NCBI RefSeq assembly: GCF_014201375.1
Contig: NZ_JACHDZ010000007.1
Coordinates: 1-64,000, forward strand
Direction of reading: 5' to 3'
DNA from: Tunturiibacter empetritectus
GTDB taxonomy: Bacteria > Acidobacteriota > Terriglobia > Terriglobales > Acidobacteriaceae
Length of the DNA stretch: 64,000 nt
Part shown: positions 59,569 through 64,000 of the stretch, piece by piece
Position numbering within the stretch: the stretch's first letter is position 1
Layout of the letters: each line of letters begins with the position of its first letter
Program-made: the position numbers and the translations under genes
Notes under the pieces: model-generated
Told to the model about the DNA's origin: nothing
The model's input: only the letters and a program-made list of their open reading frames with translations
The model's database searches: none

Positions 59569-60360
59569 TTAGTAGGTGGGGGCTGGGGTGGCTGGGTCTG
59601 GGGCGTGTCCTGCGAGCTCGTTGAGGATTTTGACGCTGGCGCTGGCTCCTATGCGTGAGGCGCCGGCGCGGAGCATGGTGGTGGCGTCGGCGAGGGAGCG
59701 GATTCCGCCGGAGGCTTTAACGCCGGCGCGGGTGCCGGCTACGCCGCGGAGGAGACTGATGTCGTCGGCGGTGGCGCCGCCGGTGGAGAAGCCGGTGCTG
59801 GTTTTGAGGAAGTCGGCGCCGGCTGCGAGGGCGAGCTCGGAGGCACGGAGTTTTTCTTCGAAGGTGAGGAGGCAGGTTTCCAGGATGACTTTTACGATGG
59901 CTCCGGCGGCGTGGGCGATCTGTACGACGCCGTGGATGTCTTGGCGGATGGCTTCGTAGTCTGCGGACTGGGCGGACTTGAGGAGGCCGACGTTGAGGAC
60001 CATGTCGATGTCGTGGGCGCCGTGTTTGAGCATGTGCGCGGTCTCTTCGCGCTTGGAGATGGCGAGGGTGGCGCCGAGGGGGAAGCCGATGACGACGCCG
60101 ACGGGAATGCCGGTGCCTTGGAGGGCGGCGGTGGCGAGGGGGACCCAGGCGGGGTTGACCATGGCGCAGGCGAAGCGGTGTTCGGCGGCTTCGTTGCAGA
60201 GCTGGAGGACCTGGGTGCGGGTGGCGTCGGGCTTGAGGAGGGTGTGGTCGAGGACGGCGGCGAGGTTCTGCAGGGAGGAGAGGGTGTGGGCGGCGAAGGC
60301 TGCGGCGTCGAAGTGCTCTGGGCCGTGGGGGAGGGGATCGGTGATGGACAGCGTGTTCAA
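59569..60360 (-). CDS. deoC: Deoxyribose-phosphate aldolase
   Basis: The 263-residue protein has VLDHTLLKPDATRTQVLQLC, FACAMVNPAWVPLATAAL and VIGFPLGATLAISKREETAH. VKVILETCLLTFEEKLRASE and FLKTSTGFSTGGATADDISL carry the Schiff-base Lys, and VKASGGIRSLADATTMLRAG the second active-site Lys. It splits deoxyribose-5-phosphate into glyceraldehyde-3-phosphate and acetaldehyde. Length and motifs are normal for DeoC. It stands alone, so it is probably a salvage gene. Confidence 0.95.
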   Translation of the reverse strand: MNTLSITDPLPHGPEHFDAAAFAAHTLSSLQNLAAVLDHTLLKPDATRTQVLQLCNEAAEHRFACAMVNPAWVPLATAALQGTGIPVGVVIGFPLGATLAISKREETAHMLKHGAHDIDMVLNVGLLKSAQSADYEAIRQDIHGVVQIAHAAGAIVKVILETCLLTFEEKLRASELALAAGADFLKTSTGFSTGGATADDISLLRGVAGTRAGVKASGGIRSLADATTMLRAGASRIGASASVKILNELAGHAPDPATPAPTY

Positions 60361-60495
60361 AAAAGTGCTCCTTCGGCGAGGGGAGGTGTTCGCGCCGGGT
60401 TACTTTCTATCATACGGGGGTTGGGGCTGGTTTAACAGATGTGAGTACTTGCGAGCCGGGGTGGTTCGATCTCGGGTTTTATACATCAAAAGAGT

Positions 60496-61569
60496 GTGAT
60501 CAATAATGGCTTGAAGAACGGATTGCGGCTTTCGGTGCTGGATCAGTCGCCGGTGCCTGCGGGGAGTTTCGCCGGGGTGGCTTTGGCGAACTCGATTGAG
60601 CTGGCGCGGCTGGTGGATGGGCTGGGGTATAGCCGGTTCTGGATGTCGGAGCACCATGCGATGGATACGCTGGCGTGTACGGCTCCGGAGGTGATGCTAG
60701 CCCGGATTGGTGCGGAGACGAAGCGGATACGGATTGGGTCGGGCGGGATTATGCTGCCGCACTACACGCCGTTGAAGGTGGCGGAGTGTTTTCGGATGCT
60801 GCATGCGCTCTATCCGGACAGGGTGGACCTGGGGATTGGGCGCGCGCCGGGGGGTGGGCCGATTGAGGCGCTGGCGTTGAAGCGGGACAGGAAGACGAAG
60901 ATGCTCGATGATTTTCCGGACCAAGTGGGCGAGTTGCTGGCGTTTCTGGGGCATCGGTTTCCGGAGGGGCATCCGTTTGCAGGGATTCGGGTTTCGCCGG
61001 AGATGCCGGGTGGGCCGGATGTGTGGATGCTGGGGTCGAGTATGTGGAGCGCGGCGGCGGCGGTGGAGTTTGGGCTGCCTTACTCGTTTGCGCATTTCTT
61101 CAGCCCGGTGAATACGCGGGCGGCGATTGAGACTTATCGGCGTGGGTTCAGTGCGAGTGCTTACCGGAGGACGGCGGAGGCTACGGTGGCGGTGGGTGTG
61201 ATCTGCGCGGAGACGCAGGAGGAGGCGGAGTTTCTGTTTTCGAGCGTGCGGCTGCTGCAGCGGCGGATTCGGCAGGGTGATCGGCGACCGGTGGCGTCGC
61301 CGGAGGACGCGGCGCGGGAGTTGTACAAGTTGGGCGATATGCCGCAGGAGGAGGGAGAGTGGCCGCGGTACTTTGTGGGGACGCCTGCGGTGGTGCGGGA
61401 ACAGATGGAGGCGATGGCGGAGGAGTTGGGGATTGGGGAGCTGATCGTGAATACGATTGTGTGGGATCAGGCGAAGCGGCTGCAGAGTTATGAGTTGCTG
61501 GCGGAGGAGTTTGAGTTGGGCGCATTCGCCGGGGAGAGAGATGCGCGGATGGTTGATCTTCGAAGTTAG
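60496..61569 (+). CDS. Luciferase-like (LLM) flavin-dependent monooxygenase
   Basis: The 357-residue protein has LRLSVLDQSPVPAGSFAGVA at the start, YSRFWMSEHHAMDTLACTAP, RIRIGSGGIMLPHYTPLKVA, ECFRMLHALYPDRVDLGIGR and APGGGPIEALALKR. These are the landmarks of the MsnO8-like LLM group (bacterial-luciferase family, FMN-dependent). The start is GTG 60496; a better start could lie a few codons downstream. The substrate is unknown. It is divergent from deoC. Confidence 0.85.
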   Translation: MINNGLKNGLRLSVLDQSPVPAGSFAGVALANSIELARLVDGLGYSRFWMSEHHAMDTLACTAPEVMLARIGAETKRIRIGSGGIMLPHYTPLKVAECFRMLHALYPDRVDLGIGRAPGGGPIEALALKRDRKTKMLDDFPDQVGELLAFLGHRFPEGHPFAGIRVSPEMPGGPDVWMLGSSMWSAAAAVEFGLPYSFAHFFSPVNTRAAIETYRRGFSASAYRRTAEATVAVGVICAETQEEAEFLFSSVRLLQRRIRQGDRRPVASPEDAARELYKLGDMPQEEGEWPRYFVGTPAVVREQMEAMAEELGIGELIVNTIVWDQAKRLQSYELLAEEFELGAFAGERDARMVDLRS

Positions 61570-61930
61570 CGAATCATTCATGGGTGATTGAACGTGAAGT
61601 TTACGGCTGGAGATTGAGACAGCGCAGACGGGTTCTCTTCTGACTCTGTAGCGGCCTCGCACGCGCGAAAAGTGCATTACGACGCTCGTCTCGAGCGTCT
61701 GTCGCGGCACTATGACCGCAGGTTGCTGGAGTTGATTTTTCTTCCAGGCGGAGTCGGTTTACCGGACGCAATTGTCACTCGTGTCACAAAGTTGTAAATA
61801 TGTTGTCATTCGTTGCGCCTTCTACCGACATGGTTAATGTGAGTGGTCTATTGTTTCGCTTGCTGCTGAGAGATGGGTTCCGCTGTGGTCTCACTCGAGG
61901 CAGAGATGTCTCGCTTCGAGGTACAACGAA
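61570..61930. other. Intergenic stretch with a short inverted repeat
   Basis: GACGCTCG and CGAGCGTC (61,681-61,699) form an eight-base perfect stem with a three-base loop. No T-run follows. No gene is supported in the rest. Confidence 0.4.
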
Positions 61931-63076
61931 ATGCGAATCTACGAATGTTTCTCGCACCGTGAAACAGATGTGCCGCTGCTTCGCCAAAGAAGCAGAACTG
62001 GTTGGAGCAAAACTCTTACAGCCGTTACGTTGCTGGTCTGTGCGACTGGAATAGGACTCGCGCAACACCATGACGGCGACGATGCTTTTCTGCCGAGCCC
62101 GGTGAGAAGTGTCTCGACGGTACCGAGTAATGGGGATGCGAATCCGTACGGGGTTGCGTTTGTTGGGGATAACTTTCAGGCTGGGTCTGGGCCGCTGAAG
62201 CGTGGAGACATTCTCGTCTCGAACTTCAACAACAGCATGACTCTGCAGGGTACGGGAACGACCATCGTCAGGGTGCCGAAGAGCGGATCGACGACCGTGT
62301 TCTTCCAGGGTAAAAAACCGCTGGGGCTTTCTACGGCGCTGGGGACGCTGCAGTATGGGTTCGTGGTGGTCGGGAATGCGCCGACGGCGGATGGTACCGC
62401 AGCGACTGCAGGGCCCGGGTCGCTGTTGGTGATCAACAATCAGGGCAAGCTGATACAGACGTTCACCAGTGCGGAGATACAGGGGCCGTGGGACATGGCG
62501 CTGGTTGACGGCGGAGACAGGGCAACTGCGTTTATCACCAATGACCTGACGGGGACGGTCGTCCGGCTGAAGTTCAAGGTTAGCTTTAGCGGTCTGACGC
62601 TGCTGAGTACGAAGACGATTGCTTCGGGGTATATTCACCGCGGCGATCCGGTGACGCTGTTTGTGGCTCCCACGGGACTGGTGTACGACGATCGGCGCGA
62701 CGTGCTGTACGTTGCCTCGACGGGGGACAACGCCGTCTTCGCGGTGTGGGATGCGGCGGACCGTCATACGGATGGTGGATTGGGCACCATCATTTACCAG
62801 GACAATGTTCATCTGCACGGGGCGCTGGGGCTGGCGATGGCTCCGAATGGGCACCTGCTGGTGACCAACAACGATGGCATCAATCCCGATGCAAATCAGC
62901 CGAGCGAGATCGTCGAGTTTACGACGGACGGAAGATTTGTGAAGGAGATCCCGGTGGATCCGGCCCAGGGCGGATCGTTTGGTTTAGCGGTGCGCACGAC
63001 GGAGGATAAGGCGATTCTGGCGGCGGTCGATGACAACACTGCGACGTTGACGATCTGGACGCTGAATTCCGAGTAG
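61931..63076 (+). CDS. Secreted NHL/beta-propeller-like protein
   Basis: A 381-residue exported protein with a signal sequence (KTLTAVTLLVCATGIGLAQ) after a ~25-residue basic stretch, so GTG 61970 could be the real start. The mature part has recurring beta-strand units such as GLVYDDRRDVLYVASTGDNA and HGALGLAMAPNGHLLVTNND, GRFVKEIPVDPAQGGSFGLA, which resemble NHL or SMP-30-like propeller blades. No catalytic residues are clear. Confidence 0.7.
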   Translation: MRIYECFSHRETDVPLLRQRSRTGWSKTLTAVTLLVCATGIGLAQHHDGDDAFLPSPVRSVSTVPSNGDANPYGVAFVGDNFQAGSGPLKRGDILVSNFNNSMTLQGTGTTIVRVPKSGSTTVFFQGKKPLGLSTALGTLQYGFVVVGNAPTADGTAATAGPGSLLVINNQGKLIQTFTSAEIQGPWDMALVDGGDRATAFITNDLTGTVVRLKFKVSFSGLTLLSTKTIASGYIHRGDPVTLFVAPTGLVYDDRRDVLYVASTGDNAVFAVWDAADRHTDGGLGTIIYQDNVHLHGALGLAMAPNGHLLVTNNDGINPDANQPSEIVEFTTDGRFVKEIPVDPAQGGSFGLAVRTTEDKAILAAVDDNTATLTIWTLNSE

Positions 63077-63280
63077 GCCGCGAAAGGTAGCTTCTGATGC
63101 GGCTTGGGTGTACTGAATAACAATCAATTCTGCCAACCCAGTGCAGCGTTATGCTGCCATCTAGCGTGCAAAGTATCATCCACACCGAAGGCGTGCGGTG
63201 CTGCGGTTTGCCGACATGCAACCGAAATAACCGAATGTGTAATAGTGCGTCACCATCGGAGCGTAGTGTAGGATTTCGCC

Positions 63281-63754
63281 ATGCGAGAAACGCGTTTACG
63301 AGTCTTCGCGGTGGCAATCGCGAAGACGTTGTTCCTTGTTCAGGCATACGCCCAGCAGAGTCACTGGTCTTCGGCGGATGATAAAACCGCGAAGTACATC
63401 ATCGAGATGGAGCGCAAGTGGGCTGAGGGTGTATGTGTTGACAACGGTGTCGTCGCTGGTCTGCTTGCCGACGACTTCCAAGGCACTTCCACGAGCGGTG
63501 CGCGCTTCACAAAAGCTGATGAACTGAAGGACGAGAAAGGCCCACGCACCGCTCATGAGTGCGAACTTGATGAGGCTAAAGTGCGTTTCTTCGGAGACAG
63601 TCTTGCCGTTGTCTACGGCAGCGAACATTATGTCGGCAAAGATAAGTCCCAGCCGAACATAGAGGTGTGCCAGGTTTGGACTGACACGTGGCTGAAGCGC
63701 GGCGGTACATGGCAGATCATCGCCTCGCACGATAATCGCGTGAAATGTAAGTAG
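63281..63754 (+). CDS. Exported DUF4440/SnoaL-like protein
   Basis: A 157-residue protein with a signal peptide (RVFAVAIAKTLFLVQAYAQQ) and an NTF2-like fold: IIEMERKWAEGVCVDNGVVA, GLLADDFQGTSTSGARFTKA, FFGDSLAVVYGSEHYVGK and TDTWLKRGGTWQIIASHDNR. These are typical DUF4440 patterns; members bind or convert small molecules. AGGA lies about ten bases before ATG 63281. Confidence 0.75.
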   Translation: MRETRLRVFAVAIAKTLFLVQAYAQQSHWSSADDKTAKYIIEMERKWAEGVCVDNGVVAGLLADDFQGTSTSGARFTKADELKDEKGPRTAHECELDEAKVRFFGDSLAVVYGSEHYVGKDKSQPNIEVCQVWTDTWLKRGGTWQIIASHDNRVKCK

Positions 63755-64000
63755 GAGAGAACGCCTGACCTTTCGTTATGCACTGGCATGGTCTGCTGGG
63801 GCTTTTACCAGGTCGAGACGCAGAAAGGCTTAGCCATTGTGGCTAGTGGCCGGCTAGCCCGAACCAGACAGCTCCGGGCGGTTCTCAGTCGATCAGGAAC
63901 TCACAGGGCTCTCTGCACAGAACTCAATGAGCGCATTGGCCTGTTACGGCTAACTGAGAGCGTGCCGATCACACGTCGCCCTTACCGCGGGATGTTCTTT
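63755..64000. other. End of window, no supported gene
   Basis: No coherent frame or recognisable RNA is visible in this last stretch. Confidence 0.4.

Overview
The window looks like a chromosomal segment of an Acidobacteriota member, most likely of the Terriglobia/Acidobacteriaceae group. This is inferred from the gene families and layout (hpnCDE plus HpnJ, tandem DUF507 genes, a GAF-GAF-SpoIIE phosphatase, an initiator tRNA next to an integrase remnant); no database search was possible.

Positions 1 to about 26,100 read as an accessory region or decayed genomic island. It holds a ROK-family fragment, a broken xylulokinase, a frameshifted tyrosine integrase (1272-2509), a tRNA 3' fragment with a 26-bp direct repeat (2706-2809), and a second broken integrase (about 24,920-25,990) beside the initiator tRNA gene (26,097-26,173). 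Its cargo has three parts. (a) A promoter and cobalamin riboswitch precede an eight-gene aerobic corrin-ring operon (cobG-H-IJ-L-E-M-K, then cobF), which covers precorrin-2 to hydrogenobyrinate. (b) A minus-strand cluster holds a radical SAM protein, a 2-hydroxyacyl-CoA dehydratase-like protein, a small membrane protein and a BadF/HgdC-type activase; its three large genes are frameshifted. A sigma54-dependent GAF activator is divergent to it. (c) An SOS mutasome, imuA-imuB-dnaE2, has a GTTC-N7-GTTC LexA-type box in front. Part of the region is clearly lower in GC than the rest: 25 of 60 bases at 9961-10020 against 37 of 60 at 34,861-34,920. All the gene wrecks I found lie in this left part.

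Positions 26,100 to 64,000 look like stable core genome. In order: a BON/glycine-zipper envelope protein behind a sigmaE-like promoter; flavin reductase and ApbE; a Gfo/Idh/MocA oxidoreductase; an Mla-type lipid ABC transporter pair; a hopanoid-precursor operon (alcohol dehydrogenase, hpnC, hpnD, hpnE); a pair of four-helix DMT/EamA half-transporters and hpnJ; an adaptor-TPR-TolC export set; recJ; DUF507 pair; two tRNA-Glu; miaB and a bifunctional-nuclease-domain protein; a glycosyltransferase; aroA; a secreted protein; a DUF2076 protein; a GAF-GAF-PP2C phosphatase; deoC; a luciferase-like monooxygenase; and two small exported proteins.

Non-coding signals worth attention are two matching composite intergenic elements (28,074-28,394 and 59,032-59,311), a nearly identical 55-bp dispersed repeat in two convergent gaps, a 15-bp tandem repeat, and several terminator hairpins.
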